From PALSA-1004 sp046596405 (GTDB taxonomy: Bacteria; Pseudomonadota; Gammaproteobacteria; Burkholderiales; SG8-41), in NCBI GenBank assembly GCA_046596405.1, contig JBKJMN010000250.1:1-28210 (forward strand): 28,210 nucleotides of DNA, read 5' to 3'. The stretch's first letter is position 1; each line of letters starts with the position of its first letter. The translations under genes and the position numbers were made by a program. The notes beneath the pieces are model-generated. The model had not been told where the DNA came from, ran no database searches, and saw only the letters and a list, made by a program, of their open reading frames with translations. Below, one piece after another: positions 1 through 8,133 of this stretch.

Positions 1-1
1 G

Positions 2-124
2 TACAAAGGCAAGCAGTACGTAAGCGTGCTGTCGGGCCGCGGCGGCAGCGTCGCCGGCCGCTTCATCACGAACAGCGTGCCGGCGGGCGGCATGGTGTGG
101 ACGTTCGCGTTGATGCCGGACTGA
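2..124 (+). CDS. PQQ-dependent dehydrogenase, C-terminal end (partial)
   Basis: Only the last 40 codons are in the window. The frame reads YKGKQYVSVLSGRGG and ends VPAGGMVWTFALMPD, nearly the same tail as the three complete quinoprotein dehydrogenases that follow (VPAGGTVYTFALMPE in the third). It is therefore the end of an upstream paralogue and makes the array at least four genes long. Nothing can be said about its active site. The next gene begins about 60 bp downstream on the same strand, so co-transcription is likely. Confidence 0.85.
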   Translation, partial: YKGKQYVSVLSGRGGSVAGRFITNSVPAGGMVWTFALMPD

Positions 125-183
125 CACGCGGCAACGATCTCCCTTCCCGGTTCGCGGGAGGGGAAACCATCTCCGGGGGAACC

Positions 184-1845
184 ATGAGAAAAATATTCGC
201 CGCGCTGCTTTGCTTCGCCTGCCTGCCCGCGCACGCACAGACCGCGCAGGATCTGATGAACGACGGCAAGAACACCGAAATCGTGACGACGTACGGCCAG
301 GGCTACGACATGAAGCGCTATAGCCCGCTCAAGCAGATCAACACGTCGAACGTGAAGCGCCTGGTTCCCATCTGGAGCACGAGCCTCGCCAACGATCTTG
401 GCGAGCAGGCGCAGCCGATGATTTACGGCGACGTCATGTATGTGACGAACGTCAAATGGACGTTTGCAATCGACATCAAGACCGGTAAGCAGATCTGGCG
501 CACGCCGGTCGAGTACGATCCCGAGACGCCGCGCGTCGTGTGCTGCGGCATCTCTAACAAGGGCGCGGCGATTTACAACGGCAAGCTGTACCGGGTAACG
601 CTCGACGCGCACGTCGTCGCGCTTGACATGAAAAGCGGCAAGCAGTTGTGGAGAAGCAAATTCGCCGAATGGAAGGAAGGCCATTCGTCGATCGTCGCGC
701 CGCTGATCGCCAACGGCGTGCTGATCACCGGCATGTCGGGCGCGGAATTCGGCGTGCGGGGCTTTCTCGACGGCTGGGACCCCGAGACCGGCAAATCATT
801 GTGGCGCCGTTACACCGTGCCCGGCCCGGGCGAACCCGGCGCCGAAACCTGGCCGCCCGAGTCGGACGTTTACAAGCGCGGCGGCGGCACGACGTGGGTC
901 ACCGGGTCGTACGATCCCGAACTCGATCTCACGTACTGGGGAACGGGAAATGCGGGACCGTGGAACACGAAGTATCGCGGCAAGGACAGCCTTTACACTG
1001 CGAGCGTGCTGGCGATTCGGCCCAAGACCGGCGAAATTGTCTGGCACTACCAGTTCACGCCCGATGATTCATTCGACTACGACGGGGTCAATGAAAACGT
1101 GCTCGCCGACTTGAACGTCGACGGGCAGATGCGCAAAGTGCTGCTGCATGCGGACCGCAACGGCTTCTTCTACGTCATCGACCGCACCAACGGCAAGCTG
1201 CTGCGCGGATTTCCGTTCGGCAAAATTAACTGGGCTACGCACATCGACATGAAAACCGGCCGGCCCGTCGAAACCGATGTGCGCAAGCGCCTGCTCGCCG
1301 GAGAGGAAGTCGAATTATGGCCGGCGTTCGGCGTGAAGAACTGGGCGCCGATGTCGTTCAATCCGAAGACCGGCATGGTGTACATGAACACGATCAATTT
1401 TCCGCAGATGGTCAAGCTCGTGCCGGTTGAATACAAGGCGGGCGTGCGCTACACCGGCGCCGAGAGCCGCGCTTTCCCGCGCGCAGCCGGCGACGACGCC
1501 GAGGGCTATCACGTGGCGATGGATCCGCTGACCGGCAAATTCAAGTGGCAGATCAAGTTGACCGACTTCGTCACGCAATCGGGCATGTTGTCGACCGATG
1601 GCGGGCTGGTGTTCACGGGCCGCATGACCGGCGAATTCATCGCGATCGAAGAAGCCACCGGCAAAGTGCTATGGCAGTTCCAGACCGGATCGGGCGTCAA
1701 TTCGCCGCCGATCACGTACACGCACAATGGGCGCCAGTACATTACCGTGCTGTCGGGGCTCGCCGGCGATTCGCGCGGGCGCAAAGCTTCGCCCAAGGTG
1801 CCCGCCGGCGGCGCCGTGTGGACGTTCGCGCTGATGCCCGATTAA
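184..1845 (+). CDS. PQQ-dependent alcohol dehydrogenase, lanthanide-type, canonical cysteine pair
   Basis: A periplasmic quinoprotein alcohol dehydrogenase of 553 residues, in the methanol/ethanol dehydrogenase beta-propeller family, which oxidises alcohols and passes electrons to a cytochrome c. I start it at ATG 184 because a signal peptide follows directly (MRKIFAALL..AHAQ, cleavage near residue 18); the frame is open further upstream. By alignment from memory with MxaF/XoxF, the visible active-site residues are the vicinal cysteines C120-C121, metal ligand E188, PQQ-stacking W238, metal ligand N256, catalytic D298 with a second Asp at D300 (motif DYDGVNE), and R325. The Asp two places after the catalytic Asp is the lanthanide-enzyme marker; MxaF has Ala there. 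Repeated 'TGK..W' segments fit propeller blades. Family members are usually nearer 600 residues, so this is a short form. The substrate cannot be read from the sequence. Confidence 0.93.
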   Translation: MRKIFAALLCFACLPAHAQTAQDLMNDGKNTEIVTTYGQGYDMKRYSPLKQINTSNVKRLVPIWSTSLANDLGEQAQPMIYGDVMYVTNVKWTFAIDIKTGKQIWRTPVEYDPETPRVVCCGISNKGAAIYNGKLYRVTLDAHVVALDMKSGKQLWRSKFAEWKEGHSSIVAPLIANGVLITGMSGAEFGVRGFLDGWDPETGKSLWRRYTVPGPGEPGAETWPPESDVYKRGGGTTWVTGSYDPELDLTYWGTGNAGPWNTKYRGKDSLYTASVLAIRPKTGEIVWHYQFTPDDSFDYDGVNENVLADLNVDGQMRKVLLHADRNGFFYVIDRTNGKLLRGFPFGKINWATHIDMKTGRPVETDVRKRLLAGEEVELWPAFGVKNWAPMSFNPKTGMVYMNTINFPQMVKLVPVEYKAGVRYTGAESRAFPRAAGDDAEGYHVAMDPLTGKFKWQIKLTDFVTQSGMLSTDGGLVFTGRMTGEFIAIEEATGKVLWQFQTGSGVNSPPITYTHNGRQYITVLSGLAGDSRGRKASPKVPAGGAVWTFALMPD

Positions 1846-1869
1846 ATGAACTCAACACGTGGAGGAGTC

Positions 1870-3528
1870 ATGAAAAAAATTCTGGCGCTGGTTTTGTCGG
1901 CGGCCTGCGGGGTTGCATGCGCGCAGACCGCGGACGAATTGCTGAATGCGGGTAAAAACACCGAAAACGTCACGAACTACGGGCTGGGCTACGACCTGAA
2001 GATGTTCAGCCCGCTCAAGGAAATCAACAAGTCGAACGTCAAGCGGCTAGTGCCGGTGTGGAACTTCATGCTCACGAGCGACATGGGCGAAATGTCGCAG
2101 CCGACCGTCTACAACGGCGTGATGTACGTGGTGAACGGCAACTGGACGTTCGCGATCGACGTGGCGACCGGCCGCCAGATCTGGCGCACGCCGGTAACTT
2201 ACGATCGCGCCGTGATGCGCGTCGCCAATACCGGCGTAATCATGCGCGGCGCGGCGACGATATACGACGGCAAGCTTTATCGCACGACCGTCGACTGCCA
2301 TGTCATGGCGCTCGATCTCAAAACCGGCAAGGAGCTGTGGAAAACCCAGTTCGCCGACTGGAAGGAAAGCTACGTCGGCATCGTCGCACCGATGATCGTT
2401 AACGGCGTTTTGATTTCCGGCATGGCGGGCGGCGACCGCACGGCGCGCGGCTTTATCGACGGCTATGACCCGCAAAGCGGCAAGCTGTTGTGGCGCACGT
2501 GGACGATCCCCGCGCCCGGCGAGAAAGGCTCGGAGACGTGGCCGCACAAGGAAATGCCCGACGCGTGGAAATACGGCGGGGGTGCTACCTGGCAGCCCGG
2601 GTCGTACGATCCCGAGCTCGATCTTTTCTACATCGGCACCGGCAATGCGCAGCCGTATAACCCCAAGTATCGCGGCGGCATGGACAGTCTCTATGCGGCA
2701 AGCCTGCTCGCGATCCGCCCGAAGACCGGTGAAATGGTGTGGCATTACCAATATCTGCCGAACGACAGTTTTGACTTTGACGGCACGGCCGAGAGCATCC
2801 TCGCCGACGTCCGGATCGACGGCAAGCCGCGCAAGGTTTTGTTCAACGTCAACAAGAACGGATTCCTGTACGTGATCGACCGCACCAACGGGCAGTTGAT
2901 CGCAGCGCACCCCTTCGTTAACCAGAACTGGGCGAAGTATATCGATCTCAAGACCGGGCGGCCGGTGCTGACCGATCTGCTGGAGCGCGCCGTCAAGGGC
3001 GAAACCATTGATCTCCTGCCGCGATACGCCACCAACGCGACCTTGTCGGCCTACAACCCCAAGACCGGATGGCTGTTCCTGAATTCGTGGGAGCATATCC
3101 GGGTGATGAAATTCGTCGATGTGAAACTGGAAATAGGCTCGAGTTACATCGGCATCGATACCTCTACCAAAATTCCGAACCCGGCGGGATATCACGTCGC
3201 GATGAATCCGCTCACCGGCAAAACGGCATGGAAGATTCCGATGAAGGATTATGGTAGTTCGGCGGGCACGCTGGCGACTGACAGCGGTTTGCTCTTCACC
3301 GGTCTGCTCACCGGCGAGTTCATAGCGCTCGACCAGGACAGCGGCAAACAATTGTGGCAGTTCAAGACGGGTTCCGCCATCGTTGCGCCGCCGATTACTT
3401 ATACGCATAAAGGCGTGCAATACGTGACGATTTTGTCCGGTCGCGGCGGCGCGGTATCCGGCCGCGCGCTCGGCGACACTGTTCCCGCCGGCGGCTCGGT
3501 GTACACGTTTGCGCTGATGCCGCAGTAA
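1870..3528 (+). CDS. PQQ-dependent dehydrogenase, divergent lanthanide-type paralogue (no Cys pair)
   Basis: A second tandem quinoprotein dehydrogenase of 552 residues. I start it at ATG 1870, which has a strong ribosome site (GGAGGAG, 1861-1867) and a signal peptide (MKKILALVLS..ACAQ); an in-frame ATG at 1846 lies before that site. Stacking W241, metal ligand N259 and the DFD pair D302/D304 are present, so the metal site should still be lanthanide-type. Three canonical positions differ from the first paralogue: the vicinal cysteines are N120-T121, the Glu metal ligand is D189, and the Arg that contacts PQQ is K329. The 'DGVNE' block has become DGTAE. Position by position it resembles the third paralogue far more than the first, so the two form a subgroup. 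It lies 24 bp after the previous gene and 26 bp before the next. Confidence 0.93.
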   Translation: MKKILALVLSAACGVACAQTADELLNAGKNTENVTNYGLGYDLKMFSPLKEINKSNVKRLVPVWNFMLTSDMGEMSQPTVYNGVMYVVNGNWTFAIDVATGRQIWRTPVTYDRAVMRVANTGVIMRGAATIYDGKLYRTTVDCHVMALDLKTGKELWKTQFADWKESYVGIVAPMIVNGVLISGMAGGDRTARGFIDGYDPQSGKLLWRTWTIPAPGEKGSETWPHKEMPDAWKYGGGATWQPGSYDPELDLFYIGTGNAQPYNPKYRGGMDSLYAASLLAIRPKTGEMVWHYQYLPNDSFDFDGTAESILADVRIDGKPRKVLFNVNKNGFLYVIDRTNGQLIAAHPFVNQNWAKYIDLKTGRPVLTDLLERAVKGETIDLLPRYATNATLSAYNPKTGWLFLNSWEHIRVMKFVDVKLEIGSSYIGIDTSTKIPNPAGYHVAMNPLTGKTAWKIPMKDYGSSAGTLATDSGLLFTGLLTGEFIALDQDSGKQLWQFKTGSAIVAPPITYTHKGVQYVTILSGRGGAVSGRALGDTVPAGGSVYTFALMPQ

Positions 3529-3554
3529 CCGTCAAATCTTTTTGGGAGCGACTC

Positions 3555-5219
3555 ATGAAAAAAATTGCAGCGTTGGTGTTGATGGCGTCCTGCGGTGTTG
3601 CGATCGCGCAAACCGCGCAGGACCTGCTGACCGACGGCAAGAACACGGAAAACGTGACGACATTCGGGATGGGCTACGACCTGAAGATGTACAGCCCGTT
3701 AAAGCAGATCAACAAGTCGAACATCAAGCGCCTGGTGCCGGTGTGGACGTTCAGCCTGTCGAACGAGATGGGCGAGCTCTCGCAGCCGACGATTTACGAA
3801 GGCGTCATGTATGTGGTCAACGGCAACTGGACCTACGCAATCGACCTTGCGACGGGCCGCCAGATCTGGCGTACGCCGGCTACATACGATCGTGCAGCGT
3901 TGCGCGTCACGACTTCCGGCGCCTACATACGCGGGGCAGCGACCATCTATAACGGCAAGCTTTTCCGCCAGAACGTCGATGCGTACGTGCAGGCGCTCGA
4001 CATGAAAACCGGCAAGGAAATCTGGAAAGAAAAATTCGGAGAATGGAAGGAAAGCTACGGCGGCATCGTTGCGCCGGCGATCGTCAACGGCGTGCTGATC
4101 TCGGGCATGGCCGGCGGCGACCGCACCGCGCGCGGTTTCATCGAAGGCTACGATCCGGACACCGGCAAGCGCCTGTGGCGCACGTGGACGATTCCCGAGC
4201 CGGGACAAAAAGGTTCGGAAACGTGGCCCAACAAGGAGTTCCCCGATGCCTGGAAGTACGGCGGCGGCGCGACATGGCAGCCCGGTTCTTACGATCCGCA
4301 GCTCGATCTCTTCTACATCGGCACCGGCAACCCCGAGCCCTACAACCCGAAATATCGCGCGGGCATGGACAGCCTGTTTGCGTCTAGCCTGCTCGCGATA
4401 CGCCCGAAAACCGGCGAGATGGTGTGGTATTACCAGTTCACGCCGAACGACGTCTTCGACTTTGACGCCACGGCCGAGAGCATCTTGGCCGACGTGCAGA
4501 TCGACGGCAAACCGCGCAAAGTCTTGTTCAACGTGAACAAGAACGGCTTCGTCTACGTGCTTGATCGCACCAACGGCCAGCTGATTGCCGCCCACCAGTT
4601 CATGCGCCAGAACTGGGCCAAGCACATCGATCTCAAGACCGGCAAGCCGGTGCTGACCGATCTGCTTGACCGCGCGTTGAAGGGCGAGACCGTAGACATG
4701 TCGCCCGCGCGCGCGACCAATGCGACGCTGTCGGCTTACAACCCGAAAACCGGTGTGCTGTTCCTGAATTCGTGGGAAGCGATACGCGTCATGAAATTCA
4801 TAGACCAGCCGCTCGTGATCGGCGGCGGTTATACGGGTATCGAAACGAGCTACAAGAATCCGCCCGACATCGCGCCCGGCTACACGATCGCAATGAATCC
4901 GCTGACCGGCAAAGAGCTGTGGAAAGTGCCGCAGCAGGAATTTGCGATCTCGGCGGGCACGCTCGCCACCGACGGCGGACTGCTATTCACCGGCAAACTC
5001 ACCGGCGAATTCATCGCGCTCGACCAGGATACCGGCAAGCAGCTATGGCAGTTCAAGACCGGCTCGAGTGTAAACGCGCCGCCGATCACTTATACCTACA
5101 AAGGCAAACAGTACGTGACCGTGTTGTCGGGCCGCGGCGGCAGCAATCCGACGCGCTCCGCGGGCAACGTCGTGCCGGCCGGCGGCACGGTGTACACTTT
5201 TGCGCTGATGCCTGAGTAA
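3555..5219 (+). CDS. PQQ-dependent dehydrogenase, divergent lanthanide-type paralogue (no Cys pair)
   Basis: A third tandem quinoprotein dehydrogenase of 554 residues. The start at ATG 3555 follows a GGGAG site, and the signal peptide is MKKIAALVLM..AIAQ. It has stacking W241, ligand N259 and catalytic/lanthanide pair D302/D304 (FDFDATAES). Like the second copy it has lost the vicinal cysteines (T120-S121), has Asp for the Glu ligand (D189) and Lys in the NVNKNG segment where the first copy has ADRNG. Most of its length aligns with copy 2 without gaps, so these two are recent duplicates. The downstream cytochrome gene is in the same direction about 90 bp away, separated by a palindromic repeat that may attenuate transcription. 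Substrate unknown. Confidence 0.93.
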   Translation: MKKIAALVLMASCGVAIAQTAQDLLTDGKNTENVTTFGMGYDLKMYSPLKQINKSNIKRLVPVWTFSLSNEMGELSQPTIYEGVMYVVNGNWTYAIDLATGRQIWRTPATYDRAALRVTTSGAYIRGAATIYNGKLFRQNVDAYVQALDMKTGKEIWKEKFGEWKESYGGIVAPAIVNGVLISGMAGGDRTARGFIEGYDPDTGKRLWRTWTIPEPGQKGSETWPNKEFPDAWKYGGGATWQPGSYDPQLDLFYIGTGNPEPYNPKYRAGMDSLFASSLLAIRPKTGEMVWYYQFTPNDVFDFDATAESILADVQIDGKPRKVLFNVNKNGFVYVLDRTNGQLIAAHQFMRQNWAKHIDLKTGKPVLTDLLDRALKGETVDMSPARATNATLSAYNPKTGVLFLNSWEAIRVMKFIDQPLVIGGGYTGIETSYKNPPDIAPGYTIAMNPLTGKELWKVPQQEFAISAGTLATDGGLLFTGKLTGEFIALDQDTGKQLWQFKTGSSVNAPPITYTYKGKQYVTVLSGRGGSNPTRSAGNVVPAGGTVYTFALMPE

Positions 5220-5237
5220 CGGTATTAGAATTTGCTT

Positions 5238-5279
5238 TCCCTCACCCCGGCTCTTTCCCCGTTGAAACGGGGCGAGGGA
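5238..5279. repeat. Imperfect palindrome, TCCCTC family
   Basis: Outer arms 5238-5249 (TCCCTCACCCCG) and 5268-5279 (CGGGGCGAGGGA) pair at 11 of 12 positions. Inside is a perfect 7-bp stem, CCCCGTT (5257-5263) with AACGGGG (5266-5272). The same arm motif recurs near 20278-20316 and, shorter, near 23720-23740, so this is a dispersed intergenic repeat. It lies between the last dehydrogenase and the cytochrome and could act as a partial terminator or mRNA-stabilising hairpin. Confidence 0.6.
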
Positions 5280-5307
5280 TTTGGTTTAGATCACAACGAG
5301 AAAGTCG

Positions 5308-5619
5308 ATGCGCCCAATTTATTATTGCAGCCTGGCTTTGATATCCTTTTGTGCCGTTCCCGCACAAGCACAAACGTTCCCGCCCGAACAAGTCAAGCAA
5401 GGCGCGGCAATTTACGCTGCCAATTGCGTGACCTGCCACGGCGAGAACATGAAGAACCCGCCATGGGCGATCGACCTCGCGACTTTTCCGCGCGACGAGC
5501 GGGCGCGCTTCATTGATTCGGTGACCAACGGCGTGCGCAATATGCCGCCGTGGGGTGACGTGATCAAGCCCGACGGCGTCGCAGCGCTGTGGGCCTACCT
5601 TGTAGCAGGCGAGAAATAG
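5308..5619 (+). CDS. Small periplasmic c-type cytochrome
   Basis: A 103-residue class I cytochrome c with a signal peptide (residues 1 to about 22, ending AQAQ), one haem-binding CVTCH motif (C40, C43, H44) and a likely axial Met at M79 in NMPPWG. The mature protein of about 80 residues is a minimal monohaem electron carrier. Its position right behind three PQQ dehydrogenases makes it the likely electron acceptor for them, as XoxG/MxaG-type cytochromes are for methanol dehydrogenases, although it is shorter than those. No XoxJ-like binding protein follows it. The 5' gap contains a palindromic repeat, so expression may be set apart from the dehydrogenases. Confidence 0.9.
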   Translation: MRPIYYCSLALISFCAVPAQAQTFPPEQVKQGAAIYAANCVTCHGENMKNPPWAIDLATFPRDERARFIDSVTNGVRNMPPWGDVIKPDGVAALWAYLVAGEK

Positions 5620-5652
5620 TAGTTACTTCACAAGCAGGCGAGCTGCGGATAA

Positions 5653-5728
5653 ACGCAGATAAACGCAGATAGTTCAAAACCTCAACGAAGGTAATGTTGA
5701 TCTAGGTTTCATCCGCGTTTATCTGCGT
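5653..5728. terminator. Long inverted repeat between convergent genes (probable bidirectional terminator)
   Basis: Arms 5653-5670 and 5711-5728 are inverted complements at 17 of 18 positions, separated by 40 bp. The left arm continues an internal tandem unit (ATAAACGCAG repeated twice, about 5649-5668). It sits between the cytochrome (plus) and the amidohydrolase (minus), whose 3' ends converge here. There is no classic U-tract, so it may be a dispersed intergenic repeat with terminator function rather than a textbook intrinsic terminator. Confidence 0.5.
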
Positions 5729-5740
5729 CTACTTTGGTTT

Positions 5741-6967
5741 TCAGGTTGTAGAGCAGCCGCGCTTGTCCGAGACGATCCGGCCTTCCTTGAAGACGAGTTG
5801 GAGCTGGCGCACGTTGTTGATGTCGGCGAGCGGGTTCGCGCCGACGACGATGAGATCGGCGAGTTTGCCGACTTCGACCGTGCCGAGATCGGCCCCGACC
5901 CCGCACAACTGCGCCGCGTGCCGAGTCGCCGCGAGCAGCGTCTGCCAGGTCGTCGCGCCGTCTTTGACCCATAAACCCATTTCGAGCAATGCCGCGTCCT
6001 TCAGCGGCCGGATGTCGGAACCGAGCGCCATTTTGACGCCGGCATCGAGGGCTTTTTTGAACCATCCGCCATGCACGTCGGCGGCTGCATCAGCGCGGCA
6101 GCAAAACGAATGCGGCATGTTGCGTTGCTGCACCCACGCGCGCTCCCAGTCGTTGTCGACCTGCTCGGGCGTCAGATGGCTGATCGCGAGCGTGGGCACA
6201 TACCAGGTCTCGCGCGCGAGCATCAGCTCGATGCATTCGTCATCCATGATATAGCCGTGCTCGACGCTGTGCGCGCCCAGGCGCACTGCGTTTTTCACCG
6301 CGGCCGGATTGGTCGCGTGCGCCATCACCTTGAATTCGCGCAAATGGCAGATGTCGAACGCGGCCTTCAGCTCGTCGTCGAGCAGGAACGAATGCTTATG
6401 CAGGTCCCACGGCGGGCCCATGATGCCGCCCGACAAATTGAGCTTGATGTGATCGACGCCGTTCTTGATCTGCTCGCGGATCGCTTTGACGAAACCATAA
6501 GGGCCGTCGCATTCGAGCGCGTGGCCCGAAGTCAGGAAGTGGCCGCCGGTCGTGGTCAGGAAATGCCCGGCCGCGTAGACGCGCGGGCCCACGTGCTGGC
6601 CGGAATCGAACGCGCGTTTCCATGCGACGTCCATGAAGTGGTGCGCGCCGGCGCAGCGCAGGCCCGTGATGCCCGACTCGGTAAGCGCCTGCATCAGGCG
6701 GTGGCCGAACAGCGCGACTTGCTCGGCGAGCGGCATCTCGGCGAGCGATAGATAGTCGGGGTGAATATGCACGTCCCACAGGCCGGGCAGCAGGTATGCG
6801 CCCTTCAAATCGATCATTCGCGCGTCGCCGGCTGCGGGTTGGCGTCCGCCGCGCATGATTTCCGTGATGCGGCCTTGCTCGATTACGACGGAGGTGTTGG
6901 CCGAAGGTTTCGGCTCGACGCAGTCGATCAGTGTCGCGTTGGTGAGTACGGTTCGGTCAGTGCGCAT
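5741..6967 (-). CDS. Metal-dependent amidohydrolase, imidazolonepropionase/prolidase-like
   Basis: A 408-residue cytoplasmic amidohydrolase-superfamily enzyme without a signal peptide. It has the short beta-sandwich N-terminus, then the metal-binding HxH (WDVHIHP, H67/H69), a Lys in the IKLNLSGG segment (K175, candidate carbamylated bridge ligand), H217 (MAHATNP), H237 (HSVEHG) and the catalytic Asp D318 (ALGSDIR). The C-terminal 'GKLADLIVVGANPL' strand is typical of the group. Relatives include Xaa-Pro dipeptidases and other hydrolases of cyclic amides, so the substrate is open. It follows a Bug gene on the same strand, but a hairpin repeat lies in the ~95-bp gap, so the operon link is weak. 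Confidence 0.9.
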   Translation of the reverse strand: MRTDRTVLTNATLIDCVEPKPSANTSVVIEQGRITEIMRGGRQPAAGDARMIDLKGAYLLPGLWDVHIHPDYLSLAEMPLAEQVALFGHRLMQALTESGITGLRCAGAHHFMDVAWKRAFDSGQHVGPRVYAAGHFLTTTGGHFLTSGHALECDGPYGFVKAIREQIKNGVDHIKLNLSGGIMGPPWDLHKHSFLLDDELKAAFDICHLREFKVMAHATNPAAVKNAVRLGAHSVEHGYIMDDECIELMLARETWYVPTLAISHLTPEQVDNDWERAWVQQRNMPHSFCCRADAAADVHGGWFKKALDAGVKMALGSDIRPLKDAALLEMGLWVKDGATTWQTLLAATRHAAQLCGVGADLGTVEVGKLADLIVVGANPLADINNVRQLQLVFKEGRIVSDKRGCSTT

Positions 6968-6980
6968 TCGCTTCCTTCAT

Positions 6981-7053
6981 GGGAGGCGTGAGGCGAGAGG
7001 CGTGAGGCGGACTAAGGCTTTAGTTCTCTTCCGCCTCACGCCTCACGCCTAAC
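6981..7053. repeat. GGCGTGAGGC inverted repeat, possible terminator
   Basis: A perfect 13-bp inverted pair, AGGCGTGAGGCGG (6998-7010) and its complement (7031-7043), is flanked on both sides by further copies of the GAGGCGTGAGGC unit. The loop holds a small perfect stem (ACTAA/TTAGT). It lies between the end of the minus-strand Bug gene and the start of the amidohydrolase, so it may terminate the Bug transcript. It is rich in a short repeated unit, which suggests a dispersed repeat. Confidence 0.5.
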
Positions 7054-7063
7054 GCCTTTAATA

Positions 7064-8035
7064 TTATTCCGGTTTGACGCCCGCGTCCTGCGCCACTTTC
7101 AGCCAACGCCGCGATTCGACTTCGATGAACGCGCGGAATTCGGCGGCGCTGTTGCCGATGGGTTCGATGCCGCGCTCGGTAAAAGTTTGCACCACGTCCG
7201 GCGCGCGCAGGATCGCGGCGATTTCCCGGTTCAGGCGCTCGACGGCGGCCGCGGGGGTGCGGGCCGGCGCGAGTACCCCGAACCACGTGCCGCCGGAAAA
7301 CCCCGCGACGCCGGCTTCGTCCATGGTGGGCACCTCGGGCGCGAGCGGCGAGCGTTTGGGCGTGGCGACCGCGAGCGCCTTCAGTTTTCCGGCGCGCACC
7401 TGCGGCAACACGACCGGCACCGTGTCGAAAGTCATCTGCACCTGGCCGCCCAGCAGATCGGTGATCGCCGGCGCGCTGCCTTTGTACGGGATATGCACGA
7501 TGTTGACGCCGGTGGCCGCGCAAAAAGCCGCGCCGACGAGATGATTGGAGGTGCCGTTGCCGAATGACGCGAAATTCAACGCGCCCGGTTTGGCTTTCGC
7601 GAGTACGACCAGTTCTTTCACCGAGGTCGCAGCCACCGACGGATGTACGACAAGCATGAAAGGTACGCGGCCGACGAGCGTGACCGGCGCGAAATCCTTG
7701 AGCGAGTCGTAAGGCGGGTTTTTCATCAGCGCGCGGTAGATCGCGACTTCGGGAGAGGCGGCGAACGACAGCGTATATCCGTCGGGCTCGGATTTGACGA
7801 CGATGCCGGCGCCGATGGTGCCGCTCGCGCCCGCGCGATTGTCGATGACCACGGTGTGCCCGAACACGGGCGTCAGCCGCTGGCCGATCATGCGCGCGGC
7901 GATGTCCGTGCTGCCGCCGGGTGGATAACCGACGATGAGCCTGACGGGACGGGTCGGGTACTGGGAATCGGCGGCAGCAGCGCTGCCCGAAGCAAGCGCG
8001 AGCGCGATGGCTGCGGAGTGTGCGAAGCGAAGCAT
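7064..8035 (-). CDS. Bug-family (TctC-like) periplasmic solute-binding protein
   Basis: A 323-residue extracytoplasmic binding protein of the tripartite tricarboxylate transporter family. It has a signal peptide (residues 1-21, ending AAAA), the N-terminal YPTRPVRLIVGYPPGG block, VIDNRAGASGTIG, YDSLKDFAPVTLV, the ligand-loop IPYKGSAPAI and a C-terminal Trp-containing helix. Members bind carboxylates or related small acids. It is divergent from the interrupted Bug gene at 8134, so the 98 bp between them must hold both promoters. No TctA or TctB gene is nearby. The ligand cannot be predicted. Confidence 0.93.
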   Translation of the reverse strand: MLRFAHSAAIALALASGSAAAADSQYPTRPVRLIVGYPPGGSTDIAARMIGQRLTPVFGHTVVIDNRAGASGTIGAGIVVKSEPDGYTLSFAASPEVAIYRALMKNPPYDSLKDFAPVTLVGRVPFMLVVHPSVAATSVKELVVLAKAKPGALNFASFGNGTSNHLVGAAFCAATGVNIVHIPYKGSAPAITDLLGGQVQMTFDTVPVVLPQVRAGKLKALAVATPKRSPLAPEVPTMDEAGVAGFSGGTWFGVLAPARTPAAAVERLNREIAAILRAPDVVQTFTERGIEPIGNSAAEFRAFIEVESRRWLKVAQDAGVKPE

Positions 8036-8133
8036 GGCGGGATGTCTTGCGTTGAGGGGAAGGCGTTACTTTAGCAGAAAATGTAAAATCGACCGGACCG
8101 TCATCCGGCCGTTTCCTCCTTCAGGGATTTTTC

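Noticed and set aside
981..993. The GKDSLY / GMDSLF Asp as the catalytic base of the PQQ enzymes, which would imply calcium-type enzymes.
   Set aside because: Spacing from the Asn ligand (12 residues) is wrong. The Asp 42-43 residues after that Asn, in FDYD/FDFD, matches the known Asn261-Asp303 distance.
2047..3420. A 457-codon open frame antisense to the second PQQ dehydrogenase.
   Set aside because: It is rich in Arg, His and Val with no motif and lies wholly opposite a conserved gene; GC-rich codon bias keeps the antisense frame open.
5649..5670. Tandem ATAAACGCAG units as a CRISPR-like array.
   Set aside because: There are only two units without spacers and no cas genes; it is an inverted repeat.
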